Origin: an uncultured Arenicella sp.
Lineage (GTDB): Bacteria; Pseudomonadota; Gammaproteobacteria; Arenicellales; Arenicellaceae
DNA: 48,007 nt
Assembly: GCA_937918955.1 (NCBI GenBank)
Contig: CAKZRZ010000194.1
Location: 1 to 48,007 of the forward strand
Direction of reading: 5' to 3'
The position numbers and the translations under genes were made by a program. The notes under the pieces were generated by a model. That model searched no databases. It was not told where the DNA came from and saw only the letters and a list, made by a program, of their open reading frames with translations. Each line of letters opens with the position of its first letter. Positions within the stretch are counted from its first letter, which is position 1. Below are positions 8,682 through 17,686 of this stretch, piece by piece.

Positions 8682-9638
8682 ATGAATAACACTAAGCAGC
8701 AAGCAAGCATCAAGGCCGAATCTAGTTTTAGCTTAGATAAGCTTGCAATCCCTATTTCGTTTATTGTGGTCCTTCTCATTTGGACAACAACGCCATTGGC
8801 GATCAAATGGAGTTCGGTTGACGCACCAATGACCAGCGCTACCTTAAGGATGTCGATTGGGTTTGTGTTTTGTGCCTCAGTTATATTGGCAATGAGCTTC
8901 GGAAAGAATAGACAGGCTTTCCAGATGGACGCGGCCGCGCGCAAAGTTTACATAGTTGGCGGCCTATCGATTTTTATTTGCATGACCTTGTTTTACAGCG
9001 CGGCTCAAAAGATTCCATCAGGCTGGGTCGCGGTACTGTTTGGTCTGTCGCCATTGGCAACTGGGCTTTTTTCGGCCTTCGTGGAACCTGAAACAAAGCT
9101 AACGCCTAGCCGAATCATTGGGCTAATGCTGGGCTTAGGCGGCCTTTACTTAGTATTTTCTGCTGGTTTAAATTTTGCAGACGCTTCAATTGACGGCGTA
9201 ATTTTCGTGCTGATAGCCGTAATCATATCGTCGGGGTCGTCTGTAATAACTCGACAATTGGTTAAAGGCATGAGCCTGCCTGGGATGCAGATCACCACGG
9301 GCAGTTTAATCGTCGCGATTCCGTGCTTTATTGTTTCAGTATTGCTTCAAGAACCTGAGCTTAATTTTGATTTCACTCCAACTGCATGGCGAGCGATCTT
9401 ATATCTAGGCCTAATCGGTACTGGCGTTGGCTTCACCTTGTACTACTATCTGCTAAAGCATGTTAGTGCCAACCGCTTGTCACTAATCACCTTGATTACG
9501 CCGATTTCAGCACTGTCGGTGGGCAGCTGGCTAAACAACGAGCCACTATTACCAGAAGTTTGGATGGGTGCTATCTTGGTTTGCATTGGGCTTCTAATGT
9601 ATGAATTTAAACCGAAACTTGGTTTACGAAGACTATAA
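8682..9638 (+). CDS. EamA-family DMT-superfamily transporter
   Basis: 318 residues with about ten hydrophobic helices in two repeated halves, each an EamA domain: the first includes FIVVLLIWTTTPLAIKW and SAAQKIPSGWVAVLFGLSPL, the second TGVGFTLYYYLLKHVSANRLSLI, which is characteristic. The family exports or exchanges small metabolites, amino acids or nucleotide precursors across the inner membrane; substrate unknown. Length is standard. It converges on the small minus-strand gene ending at 9651, with only 12 bp between stops. Confidence 0.9.
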   Translation: MNNTKQQASIKAESSFSLDKLAIPISFIVVLLIWTTTPLAIKWSSVDAPMTSATLRMSIGFVFCASVILAMSFGKNRQAFQMDAAARKVYIVGGLSIFICMTLFYSAAQKIPSGWVAVLFGLSPLATGLFSAFVEPETKLTPSRIIGLMLGLGGLYLVFSAGLNFADASIDGVIFVLIAVIISSGSSVITRQLVKGMSLPGMQITTGSLIVAIPCFIVSVLLQEPELNFDFTPTAWRAILYLGLIGTGVGFTLYYYLLKHVSANRLSLITLITPISALSVGSWLNNEPLLPEVWMGAILVCIGLLMYEFKPKLGLRRL

Positions 9639-9650
9639 GGCAAACTCAAT

Positions 9651-10040
9651 TTAGTGGATATTTGTTCTCGAGATTTCTCGGCAATCTTTGTAGCAGTTTT
9701 TATGAATGAGCAGCGCTGAATAGGTTTCGATAGAACCACGATATAAAGCGCTATGTCGAGTGTCTGATAGTTTGGTTGCCAGTACTTTGCGCAACATTCT
9801 TTTGTGAATATTTTCTAAAGTTTCGCGCGCAGCGGCGGTATCGCCTTGGCGCTGATACAAGTCAGCGATGTTATGCCAGGTCACGACCAGTGCCGATACC
9901 GCTTCGTTAGCATCTTTCCAGGTTTCAAATAATGATTCAGCCTCTCGTTTCGCGGCTCGATACAAAGTGTCGGCGGCGTCAAGATCATCTGCTGCAAAGC
10001 GTTCATTACCTTTAACAATGTAGTTTTTCCATAGATTCAT
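9651..10040 (-). CDS. Small helical-repeat (TPR-like) protein, function unknown
   Basis: 129 residues, no signal peptide or membrane segment, so cytoplasmic. Residues ~10-90 form TPR-like helices: FAADDLDAADTLYRAAKREAE, then WHNIADLYQRQGDTAAARETLE. The layout recalls the DUF2753-type small TPR proteins of gammaproteobacteria, but this is a weak recollection and not relied on. TPR proteins usually bind other proteins; no partner is indicated by context. A convergent EamA transporter ends 12 bp away. Confidence 0.6.
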   Translation of the reverse strand: MNLWKNYIVKGNERFAADDLDAADTLYRAAKREAESLFETWKDANEAVSALVVTWHNIADLYQRQGDTAAARETLENIHKRMLRKVLATKLSDTRHSALYRGSIETYSALLIHKNCYKDCREISRTNIH

Positions 10041-10219
10041 ATGTTTGTAATTACCCGAATATTTGAATTATTTAAACAAACGTTTTTCATTCACATTGCT
10101 TGAAAGAAGCAGTTGAAACTAACGTCAGCAATTGAACACAGGGCAAGCCACCCGCCACCAGTAAAATAGTGACAGGTGTTTTGCTTTTTTTATGGTTTAC
10201 GCCGTTTGGCTGGGCACAT

Positions 10220-10510
10220 CTATTTCTTGATTAGATAATTCGCAAGAATGTCATCCACTCTTTTTTGAGCGTCTTCGATGCTTAATTTGTTGTCAGAAAA
10301 CTCACTAGCCAAGGAAAAAAGCGGCATAAACATTGACTGGCCATCATGCTTTCGCTTTAACTCAATATGTTGAGATTTGGCAATCTGTTCTGACCATATT
10401 GATCGCACCATTTTCCAAACAGGCTCGGTATTAGAAAAATATTTATCACCGCCTGAAAAATCAAAGTCTTTGACGGCTTGATAGCGGGCTAGACCTTCTT
10501 CTTTTGCCAA
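10220..10510 (-). pseudogene. C-terminal part of DUF6607 protein, cut off by in-frame TAA
   Basis: This 96-codon segment directly continues the reading frame of the gene ending at 10511: the minus strand reads GAT CCT TAA TTG GCA AAA. The TTG that the ORF track uses as a start has no separate ribosome site, so it is most likely the downstream half of one ancestral protein. The region around FSNTEPVWKMVRSIWSEQ fits the C-terminal part of DUF6607 proteins as I recall them. The segment shows no further stop or frameshift, so the lesion is recent, a sequencing error, or read through. Confidence 0.7.
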
Positions 10511-11365
10511 TTAAGGATCTTGACTAAAAGGTTGTTCATGTTCATCAAGCACTAGCTTCCAATTCTCTTCTTCTTGAACCCAACCGTGGCGCATCACGGT
10601 ATGACGATTAAACCCTTCTAAAGCATGATAGTCGTCGCGCACACTGTGTTCTCGGCGAGGTAATGGCCTACGCGTTGTTTGACTTATCCAAGTTGAGAAA
10701 CTGCCGTTATGTTGCCAACTACCATAGGATTCATAGCGAGGTGAATCGTCGACCTGAAACACCGCCTGACTCCAAGTGCCCTCGACAACATTTTTAGGGA
10801 GCAATCTCTTTCTCCATGTATTGTCATGCGAGTACTCGAGCAAAGACGTATCTTCGAAACGCCAATCTTGGCGCCAATGTTTCATAACCATAGGTTCCGA
10901 TACAGAACCATCATCTTGTTTAAAGAACATCACCATGATGTGCTGTAAACTTATAAAGTTCGGCGTGTCTTCGATTACATAAACGTATTCGGTTCCCCAA
11001 GACTGATAAGGGCGATCGCTTAGATAGCCTTCGCTAAAGCCAACCGTCTCAAGAAAGTCAAAGTTAACTTTGTAACCGCCTTGCATCGCTAGAATTGCGC
11101 GTCGGTCACGCTCCTGCTTGTTCAAACCTGGTTGCTGTAAGGCCAACCAAGGTTTTCGCAATTGAGAGGCTAAGCTAACATCAGCGCCTTTACTGCTTCC
11201 ACCTCGCGGTTTTTTACTGCAATCGTCGGTAATCGGCCAACTAAAGATAAAGCGCGATTGATCGCTTTCTTTGCAGCTTTGTTTTTGTTCGTAAGCTTGC
11301 GCGTTCGATAAACTTAATTGGCTGATTACCAATACAGCCGCGAGTTTTAGACTCAATAGTTTCAT
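10511..11365 (-). CDS. DUF6607 family exported protein, N-terminal ~75% (interrupted gene)
   Basis: 284 residues before the TAA. Signal peptide ends near SLSNAQA. Family-like blocks: GGYKVNFDFLETVGF, YQSWGTEYVYVIEDT, MKHWRQDWRFEDTSLLEY, VFQVDDSPRYESYGSWQH, RRPLPRREHSVRDDYHAL and HGWVQEEENWKLVLDEHE. The function of DUF6607 is not established. It lies 24 bp downstream of a TonB-dependent receptor on the same strand, beside heme-transport genes, so a role in heme or iron acquisition is a reasonable inference. A full protein would be about 380 residues if the stop were a sense codon. Confidence 0.75.
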   Translation of the reverse strand: MKLLSLKLAAVLVISQLSLSNAQAYEQKQSCKESDQSRFIFSWPITDDCSKKPRGGSSKGADVSLASQLRKPWLALQQPGLNKQERDRRAILAMQGGYKVNFDFLETVGFSEGYLSDRPYQSWGTEYVYVIEDTPNFISLQHIMVMFFKQDDGSVSEPMVMKHWRQDWRFEDTSLLEYSHDNTWRKRLLPKNVVEGTWSQAVFQVDDSPRYESYGSWQHNGSFSTWISQTTRRPLPRREHSVRDDYHALEGFNRHTVMRHGWVQEEENWKLVLDEHEQPFSQDP

Positions 11366-11389
11366 GTTGGGCTTCTCTTCTTAGCTGCC

Positions 11390-13693
11390 TTAGAATGTGT
11401 ATTTCAATGAGAGTGAGAAGTTTCTACCAGCCTCGCTCAAACGATCAAAATTTGCAGTCGCAGGATTTTGCACAAACTCTTCGCTCCATGAAAAAGTTTG
11501 CTTATCTGTGACATTAAACACGCCATAGTTTAGACGCAACTTGTCGTTCACATTGTAGTAGCCAATTAGGTCAAGCGTGGTAAAGCCAGGTGTTTCAAAT
11601 GCAGCAATTAACGGCGCGCCTGCCTGTTGAAATGAACTAGCATCAATATCCGATCGATCTTTACGATCTGTTGAATTTACGACAGCTTCAATGCCCCAAC
11701 GATCACCTTGAGAAGCATAGCCAATACCCAACACTAGCTGTTGCGGATCGATAGAGTTGATCGGTGTATTATCTTCTAAATTTTCGCCATCAGCATAAGC
11801 GTACGCTGCGCGTAATTTGAATCCTTCCAGTGCTGCCGACAGCCCTGATAGATCGGCAAGTAGTTTAGCTTCAAACCCTTTAATAGTTGCCTCATCGAGA
11901 TTTCTCGCTTGAAACTCCAATAGCCCGGTTGCTGGATTAAAGCCTCGTACCGATAAACTTTCGATAAAATTTACATAGTCATTTTCGTAGGCGACAAGAT
12001 CAACACTTAAAAAGTCGCTATGATGTCGCACGCCAAATTCTACTCCTTCGCCTGATTCAGGCTCTAGATCAGGGTTAGGAAGTGCTGTATAACCACCCGC
12101 GAAGTTTGTAAAGCCGACATTAACTGCGTCAAGAGCTGGCGCTCTAAAGCCTTCGGCGTACTGTGCAAAGACAGACCAAGAGTCGCTTAGTTGATACACC
12201 GTTCCTAGCTTAAACGACACTTGCGATTCATCATAGCCCGCAGGCAAAGGCGAACCCGGGTTGCCAGACAAATAGATCGGATCGGCTTCAGGGCTCAACT
12301 CGAAGTTGTCATAACGCACGGCAGGAATAAGACTCAAACGTCCATCAAGCAAACGGATATCGTCTTGAACAAACAGCCCTTGGCTAACGTACTCAGACAA
12401 TGGGAAATCGCGAGTAGGGAAACTGCTGAATTCAGGCGCAATGGTTCCAGTAGCGCGATTTACAGTGCTGCCATCGCGACGAGTCGCAGAGTCACTCTTA
12501 TCATAGTCAAAACCATAGCTGACTAAATGCTCGCTCGCGCCCAACTCAAAAGACTTGTTCAACTGCAGTCGGAGGCCAATATTCTCTTGATCATACTGAG
12601 AGGTTCGACTTCGATCTTGAATACCCGAAAATGGCGAAGAGCGCTCAGTCAAGGTTAGTTGATTAGCCTCACTTTGTTGCGCGTACGCGAGTATTGAGAA
12701 TTGATCAAATAGTGCTGTTGTTGAAGTTAAACGATAATCAACACTGGCTCGTTCACGAGACCGTTGATCGATTCCCTGTTGTGAAAGCGTCACTACGCCT
12801 CTTGAAACAGTGTTTGCCGCCGACAACACGTCCGTCGAAGAATCGCCCTCATAACGCTCAGCGGTAAAAGAGATTGATTGATTGTCGCTTGGCTTATAAA
12901 CAATCTTTGCAAATAGATTGGTGTTTTCGTTATCTTGCGGGTTTTGAGACAGCCTTGATGGCCCTACACTGTCGTCATCAAAAAAGGTTTCGGTCTCCGA
13001 AAAATCACGCTGAGTGGCAACCACCATGGCCGACAATGTTTCGTTTCCAAAAGCTGTTAGTAAGGTGGCATTAGTGCCTTCATTGATAGAACTGTAATTT
13101 GCCTTCGCCGAGCCAGCAAACGACTTGCCTTGTAGATAGTCTGCTGGGTCTTTAGTAACGAAATTAACCACACCACCGATCGCATTACTGCCAAACGAAC
13201 TGGAACTCGGACCGCGAACAATCTCCACTGACTTTAAGGCGTCCAGATCAACGAAATTACGACGCGATGACAAAAACGGGCCAAATGAAAACTCATCAGA
13301 CGTTGGCGTACTGTCGACAAGAGTAAGAACACGGTCACCTGTGATTCCACGAATTGCGAAACCACTCAGACCAAAACGCCCTCCCCCAGCAACCGACACA
13401 CCCGGTTCATAGCGAACTAGATCTGCAATGTTATTGGAAATCTCTCGTTCAATTTGCTCGGCATCAATCACCGAAACGGTTGCTGAAAGGTCTGTAATTG
13501 GTTTTTCGGTTCGCGTTGCCGTAACAACGATGACTTCTTTCTCTGTGTTATGCGCATCCTGCGCGCTTGCTGAAACACTCGTGAAGCCACAGAGTATCGA
13601 GCAAGCAATCAAGCTTAATTTGTGTGACTTCGCGAACAATTGACTGTTTGTTGTTGAGTAAAAGTCGTTAAGGTTTTTGTTAAAAGTGCGCAT
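11390..13693 (-). CDS. TonB-dependent outer-membrane receptor, probably for heme/hemoproteins
   Basis: The ORF track starts at a TTG inside the Fur-like site; I use ATG at 13693 (767 residues), which puts a good signal peptide (SLIACSILCGFTSVSASA) at the front. Then come a TonB-box-like EVIVVTATRTEK, a plug domain (VRYEPGVSVAGGGRFGLSGFAIRGI; VEIVRGPSSSSFGSNAIGGVVNFVTK) and a 22-strand barrel ending in SLSLKYTF with terminal Phe. The barrel holds EGFRAPALDAV and LPNPDLEPE, the FRAP and NPxL motifs of heme/hemoglobin receptors. Context (divergent hmuTUV and hugZ) supports heme as ligand. Likely iron-repressed by Fur. Confidence 0.88.
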   Translation of the reverse strand: MRTFNKNLNDFYSTTNSQLFAKSHKLSLIACSILCGFTSVSASAQDAHNTEKEVIVVTATRTEKPITDLSATVSVIDAEQIEREISNNIADLVRYEPGVSVAGGGRFGLSGFAIRGITGDRVLTLVDSTPTSDEFSFGPFLSSRRNFVDLDALKSVEIVRGPSSSSFGSNAIGGVVNFVTKDPADYLQGKSFAGSAKANYSSINEGTNATLLTAFGNETLSAMVVATQRDFSETETFFDDDSVGPSRLSQNPQDNENTNLFAKIVYKPSDNQSISFTAERYEGDSSTDVLSAANTVSRGVVTLSQQGIDQRSRERASVDYRLTSTTALFDQFSILAYAQQSEANQLTLTERSSPFSGIQDRSRTSQYDQENIGLRLQLNKSFELGASEHLVSYGFDYDKSDSATRRDGSTVNRATGTIAPEFSSFPTRDFPLSEYVSQGLFVQDDIRLLDGRLSLIPAVRYDNFELSPEADPIYLSGNPGSPLPAGYDESQVSFKLGTVYQLSDSWSVFAQYAEGFRAPALDAVNVGFTNFAGGYTALPNPDLEPESGEGVEFGVRHHSDFLSVDLVAYENDYVNFIESLSVRGFNPATGLLEFQARNLDEATIKGFEAKLLADLSGLSAALEGFKLRAAYAYADGENLEDNTPINSIDPQQLVLGIGYASQGDRWGIEAVVNSTDRKDRSDIDASSFQQAGAPLIAAFETPGFTTLDLIGYYNVNDKLRLNYGVFNVTDKQTFSWSEEFVQNPATANFDRLSEAGRNFSLSLKYTF

Positions 13694-13758
13694 GGATAAC
13701 CCCGAAATTTTGACCGCCGTTCGGCGAATAGATTGAATAGCGTAATAAAACTGGCGCA

Positions 13759-13786
13759 AATATATCAATTTTAATTGCAAATGCAA
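13759..13786 (-). promoter_or_regulatory. Candidate promoter of the TonB receptor gene
   Basis: On the minus strand, TTGCAT (13786-13781), a 16-nt spacer and TATATT (13764-13759; 5 of 6 to the -10 consensus). The Fur-like site covers the -35. Transcription would start about 60 nt before the chosen ATG. Confidence 0.45.
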
Positions 13787-13803
13787 ATCATTCTTATTAA
13801 TAT
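13775..13803 (+). promoter_or_regulatory. Candidate promoter of hmuT
   Basis: TTGCAA (13775-13780), a 17-nt spacer and TAATAT (13798-13803), each 4 of 6 to consensus. The Fur-like site fills the spacer. The hmuT ribosome site (GGAG, 13835-13838) follows about 30 nt further on. Confidence 0.4.
13777..13795. promoter_or_regulatory. Fur-box-like operator shared by divergent heme-uptake promoters
   Basis: GCAAATGCAAATCATTCTT matches 13 of 19 positions of the classic Fur consensus GATAATGATAATCATTATC. It lies in the 156-bp gap between the TonB receptor and hmuT and overlaps promoter elements for both directions, as expected for iron-dependent co-repression. Confidence 0.6.
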
Positions 13804-13849
13804 TTACATATTATTTGATTAACTTATTTAACTTGGAGCTTACGTTTCC

Positions 13850-14755
13850 GTGTTCACCGTAATTGGAATTAGAGAAATAGTCGCAAAACCTACCTTAGTC
13901 TTCATTCTTGCTTTGGTTGCATTGATGAATATGATGCCGGTCGCAGCGCAAAACAAAACGCAGACTGCGCACTATTCAAGAATAGTGTCGGCTGGCGGCA
14001 GTATTACTGAGATTATTCATGCTTTGGGCCTAATGCCTAAGGTAGTTGCTGTCGATAGCTCTAGCCTCTACCCCTTATCGGCTAAAGAATTGCCACAAGT
14101 TGGCTATTTTAGAAGCTTAGGCGCTGAAGGCTTGCTGTCACTCTCTCCCGATCTGCTCGTCACCGCGCGCGGAGCGGGCCCAAGCTCGACGCTGCAGCAA
14201 GTTAAATCGGCAGGAGTGGCCGTTAAACAATTTGAACAATCGGTGTATACCCTAGCGTCTTGGGGAAACTTAGTTTCAGAGATGGGAGATTTTTTTCAAA
14301 AACAGGATGAGGCTAAACAACTAATAAGTGGTGTCACCTCAGCAATTGATCTAACCAAGCAACAGCGCTCGTATGACAAAAACAAGCTAAATGCAATCGC
14401 ATTGCTAAACTCAGGCCAGCGGGGGCAAACCGTTGCCGGTAAAAATACCGTAGCCGACTTACTGCTATCAACCGCTGAAATCAACAATCTAGCATCCGAA
14501 TTAGAAGGCTATAAGCCATTTAGCAGTGAGATGCTGGCAAATGCGCAAGTAGATATAATTTTAGTGCCCCTACACAATCTTGAAAGCATGGGAGGGGTAG
14601 ATGGTATTTGTTCTCAGGTCGCGATCAAACTCGCAACTAAAAATGGTTGCCATGTTCATGCAATGGATCCATTGCTACTGCTCGGTTTTGGGTCTCGAAT
14701 AGATCTGGCAATCGAAGAGGTAATAGCCCAAGGCAATGCCGTGTCGGAGATGTAA
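13850..14755 (+). CDS. hmuT: Heme ABC transporter periplasmic heme-binding protein HmuT
   Basis: 301 residues from a GTG start preceded by TTGGAG 11 nt upstream. Signal peptide ends near MMPVAAQ. The mature protein is a class III (BtuF/FhuD-type) binding protein: RIVSAGGSITEIIHALGL at its front and YFRSLGAEGLLSLSPDLLVT are typical of the heme-specific HmuT branch. It would deliver heme from the periplasm to HmuUV. First gene of a plus-strand operon hmuTUV-hugZ; overlaps or abuts hmuU depending on the start chosen there. Probably Fur-repressed through the site at 13777-13795. Confidence 0.88.
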   Translation: MFTVIGIREIVAKPTLVFILALVALMNMMPVAAQNKTQTAHYSRIVSAGGSITEIIHALGLMPKVVAVDSSSLYPLSAKELPQVGYFRSLGAEGLLSLSPDLLVTARGAGPSSTLQQVKSAGVAVKQFEQSVYTLASWGNLVSEMGDFFQKQDEAKQLISGVTSAIDLTKQQRSYDKNKLNAIALLNSGQRGQTVAGKNTVADLLLSTAEINNLASELEGYKPFSSEMLANAQVDIILVPLHNLESMGGVDGICSQVAIKLATKNGCHVHAMDPLLLLGFGSRIDLAIEEVIAQGNAVSEM

Positions 14756-14762
14756 TACCGCA

Positions 14763-15860
14763 ATGGCATCGAATCAAATCAGTCTGTCTGCCGTAGCATT
14801 AGAGTTACCGCAATCAAGGCGCCCTCTATTCATTGTACTAGTAGCACTGTTGTTCATCGCGTGCTGGCTTGGCGCTTCTTTGGGAGCCGCCAAATTTGAT
14901 CTCTTTTTACCGTTTGAAACCCTGGCAATGGCGCTTGGTTTTAATGGCGAAACTGAAGTAACTGGTATTCAAAATATTGTATTAAACATTCGCTTACCGC
15001 GCGTATTAATGGCCGTATTGGTTGGCGCGGCATTGGCAGTAAGTGGCGCTAGTCTGCAAGGAATGTGCCGCAACCCATTAGCCGATCCTAGTCTGCTTGG
15101 TATCTCTTCTGGAGCTGCAGTTGGTGCTGTTGCTATGATTTTCATCTCGCAAAAATTGTTCCTTATGATACCTGCACTAGCACACATTGGCCCATATGCG
15201 ATATCGATAGCGGCTGTTTTAGGTGCCGCGATAACCGCTTTTGCGGTATATCACCTAGCTCAGACTGGCGGACAATTCCAAGTGCCTACTCTGCTGTTAG
15301 CGGGCGTTGCGATCAATTCCTTATCAATCGCCCTTATTGGCGGGTTTAATTATCTCGCAGACGATCAAGCCTTACGCCAAATCACGTTTTGGCTAATGGG
15401 CAGTCTTGGTGGTTCGAGCTGGAAATCTGTGTCGATTCTCTTCCCCATACTCGGCCTCGCTCTATGGATGATTCATAAACGCCGACACGCAATCAACCTA
15501 ATGTTGCTAGGCGAAGCAAATGCGCGATGCTCTGGAATTGACGTTGATCGCATAAAGCTCGAACTACTGTGGATAAACGCTTTAATCGTTGGCGTTGCTG
15601 TTGCGTTTACCGGAATTATCGCCTTTGTAGGCTTAGTAGTGCCTCATATTTTAAGGCTCTACTCAGACACCAATTATCGGTACCTGATAATAAACTCCGC
15701 AATGCTTGGCGGCGCGCTACTAGTGCTTGCTGATACTGCATCACGAGTCATTGCCGCTCCAGCTGAGTTGCCCATTGGTATTTTGACGTCGCTTATCGGT
15801 GCTCCGTTTTTTATCGCATTACTCATAAAACAGAAACGCGCGTTGGGGTTTGTCTTATGA
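14763..15860 (+). CDS. hmuU: Heme ABC transporter permease HmuU (FecCD family)
   Basis: The track starts at ATG 14736, inside hmuT; I prefer ATG 14763 (365 residues) because a GGAG lies upstream of it, although the spacing (13 nt) is long, so 14736 remains possible. About nine to ten membrane helices. FecCD hallmarks: NIRLPRVLMAVLVGAALAVSG, GMCRNPLADPSLLGISSGA and AFVGLVVPHILRLY. It forms the inner-membrane channel for heme with HmuV. Its stop overlaps the hmuV start by 4 bp (ATGA), indicating translational coupling. Confidence 0.9.
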   Translation: MASNQISLSAVALELPQSRRPLFIVLVALLFIACWLGASLGAAKFDLFLPFETLAMALGFNGETEVTGIQNIVLNIRLPRVLMAVLVGAALAVSGASLQGMCRNPLADPSLLGISSGAAVGAVAMIFISQKLFLMIPALAHIGPYAISIAAVLGAAITAFAVYHLAQTGGQFQVPTLLLAGVAINSLSIALIGGFNYLADDQALRQITFWLMGSLGGSSWKSVSILFPILGLALWMIHKRRHAINLMLLGEANARCSGIDVDRIKLELLWINALIVGVAVAFTGIIAFVGLVVPHILRLYSDTNYRYLIINSAMLGGALLVLADTASRVIAAPAELPIGILTSLIGAPFFIALLIKQKRALGFVL

Positions 15861-16645
15861 GCCTTAGAATTGAAAACTTAAGGGTATCTGTGGGCAACAA
15901 ATGTCTGCTGTCGGATATCAACATAGAATGCCAAAGTGATAGATTTATTGGTGTTATTGGTGCTAACGGCGCTGGTAAGAGCACCTTACTGAATGTGATG
16001 GCAGGACTAAATGCACCGAGCTCTGGCTCGGTAAGCATCGATGATAAAGACATCTTTGAATATTCGGCAAGCCAACTTGCCAAACTACGGGCGGTGCTAC
16101 CACAGCACAGTGACTTATCGTTTCCTTTAAACGCTATAGAGGTTGTACGTTTAGCATTAAGCCTTTCGTCAATGAATGTCAGCCAACAACACGATCTATT
16201 GATTGATTGCATGTCGCGTTTTAACGTATTGCATTTAGCCAACCAAAACTATCTGACGCTATCGGGTGGCGAACGGCAACGCGTTCAACTCGCGCGCGTA
16301 ACGGCTCAATTGTTTTCGAATCAAAATCATCAAGAACATCAGTACCTATTGCTGGACGAACCAATTTCCGCACTCGACCTATATCAGCAATACCAAACAT
16401 TAGATGCCCTTAAGCTACTTGCGAAAGAAGGCGTTGGCGTTGTCGCTGTGCTGCACGATTTAAACCTTGCCTCTCTTTATTGTGACCATCTCGTTGTCTT
16501 AAAGCACGGCTGTATTTCAGCCCAAGGGTCGCCTAAGCAAGTGATCAACGAGAACAGCTTAAAAAGCGCGTTTAATATTGATGTCTGGCTGCAAGCACAC
16601 CCAGATACCCAAGCCCCCTTTATTACTCCTCGAATTTCGCAATAA
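15857..16645 (+). CDS. hmuV: Heme ABC transporter ATP-binding protein HmuV
   Basis: 262 residues with all ABC ATPase motifs: Walker A GANGAGKST, Q-loop in LPQHSDLSF, signature LSGGERQRVQLARV, Walker B YLLLDEPISALD, and switch His in VAVLHDLNLAS. The pattern of short FecE/BtuD-type ATPases next to a FecCD permease identifies it as HmuV. Powers heme import. Starts inside the hmuU stop codon (ATGA). Confidence 0.92.
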   Translation: MSLRIENLRVSVGNKCLLSDINIECQSDRFIGVIGANGAGKSTLLNVMAGLNAPSSGSVSIDDKDIFEYSASQLAKLRAVLPQHSDLSFPLNAIEVVRLALSLSSMNVSQQHDLLIDCMSRFNVLHLANQNYLTLSGGERQRVQLARVTAQLFSNQNHQEHQYLLLDEPISALDLYQQYQTLDALKLLAKEGVGVVAVLHDLNLASLYCDHLVVLKHGCISAQGSPKQVINENSLKSAFNIDVWLQAHPDTQAPFITPRISQ

Positions 16646-16678
16646 GCGATTTAAAATATCCAGATTAGCAATATAACT

Positions 16679-17452
16679 ATGAAACCCTCCAAACAACGTT
16701 CTATCAATCAGGCTCGCCAACTACTACGAAATTGCGAACTCGGCGTACTCTCAACACATTCGAAAGCTTGTGATGGATTTCCGTTTGGTTCGGTGTCTAC
16801 ATTTATGAGCACGCATGAAGGTGATATCGTTTTCTACATCAGCGATTTAGCTCAGCATACAAAAAACATTCAGTATAAACCTGAGATGAGCTTTACCGTC
16901 TTCCCTGGCTGCTCTTCAAAAGGGAACCAGCCCGACGACCCAAACGCTGGAGCTCGTTTGAATCTGGTCGGTAGCGCTCAGATGATGACTGAAGGTCAAC
17001 AAGAAGCGATATCAGAAAGATTTTTTATGCTTTACCCTGATAGTAGAAAATATCAAAAAGCTCATTCATTCAATTTCTTTAAAATGACGGTAGAGCGTGC
17101 GAGATACATTGGAGGTTTTGGTGACATTCATTGGTTTAGCGATAAAGAATGGAGATTGGAGACACCATCATGGTGTGAATCAGAGTTAGATATGGTTACG
17201 CACATGAACAATGATCACGTAGATGCCATGATGGCAATATGTCAATGGAAAGCCGGTATAGGCTCTGAATCAGTAGAAATGCTAGCAATAAATACAGACG
17301 GTGCTTTTTATCGTTGCCAACACCATGATGCTATCTTTATTCCATTTGACGAGTTTGCCTATGATGGCAATAGCGTAAGACAGCATTTGGTAAAACAAAC
17401 TCAGGAAGCGCGAGAAAAACTGGGCTTATCTAAAACCTGGGCTACCGCTTAA
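16679..17452 (+). CDS. hugZ: HugZ/HutZ family heme-utilisation protein
   Basis: 257 residues, cytoplasmic. The N-terminal ~165 residues form a split-barrel FMN-binding-like (pyridoxamine-phosphate oxidase) fold: GVLSTHSKACDGFPFGSVSTF and YISDLAQHTKNIQ. A DUF2470-type domain follows (MVTHMNNDHVDAMMAIC). This two-domain plan is that of HugZ/HutZ, which bind heme and are implicated in its degradation or storage after import. Lies 33 bp downstream of hmuV, completing the operon. GGFGDIHWF is the family loop between the domains. Confidence 0.88.
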   Translation: MKPSKQRSINQARQLLRNCELGVLSTHSKACDGFPFGSVSTFMSTHEGDIVFYISDLAQHTKNIQYKPEMSFTVFPGCSSKGNQPDDPNAGARLNLVGSAQMMTEGQQEAISERFFMLYPDSRKYQKAHSFNFFKMTVERARYIGGFGDIHWFSDKEWRLETPSWCESELDMVTHMNNDHVDAMMAICQWKAGIGSESVEMLAINTDGAFYRCQHHDAIFIPFDEFAYDGNSVRQHLVKQTQEAREKLGLSKTWATA

Positions 17453-17478
17453 ACAATAATTTTACTCTATTCACTAAT

Positions 17479-17512
17479 TCGGCATTTAATCTAGACCCAG
17501 ATTAAATGCCGA
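17479..17512 (+). terminator. Strong hairpin after hugZ, probable terminator
   Basis: TCGGCATTTAATCT and AGATTAAATGCCGA form a perfect 14-bp stem with a 6-nt loop, 26 bp after the hugZ stop. The trailing sequence has few T residues (TTAACTGTTTC), so it may act as a weak terminator or an mRNA 3'-end stabiliser. Confidence 0.55.
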
Positions 17513-17686
17513 TTAACTGTTTCGTCAAGTTGGTCAAAGAGCTCAGTCCACTTTAAGCCAGTAGCGCTCGCGGCTCCACGATTTAGGATTAGCGCCATAT
17601 CGTTTAAAGCGAGTGGCGATTAGAGAAGCCAATACCGTACTCAGATTAGATAGTACTAATCTAAAGTTTCCAGAAGTACAAAGAAG

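Noticed and set aside
8663-8944. 93-residue minus-strand ORF over the start of the EamA gene
   Set aside because: Antisense to membrane helices; hydrophobicity is a mirror effect.
10100-10200. Possible terminator after the DUF6607 gene
   Set aside because: CACC/GGTG pairing is short and interrupted, and the T run is on the wrong strand for that gene.
13694-13786. N-terminal extension of the TonB receptor in the ORF track
   Set aside because: Starts at TTG within the Fur-like site and promoter and would bury the signal peptide; ATG 13693 is preferred.
15823-16242. 139-residue minus-strand ORF over hmuV
   Set aside because: Overlaps a complete ABC ATPase with all motifs; no independent signal.
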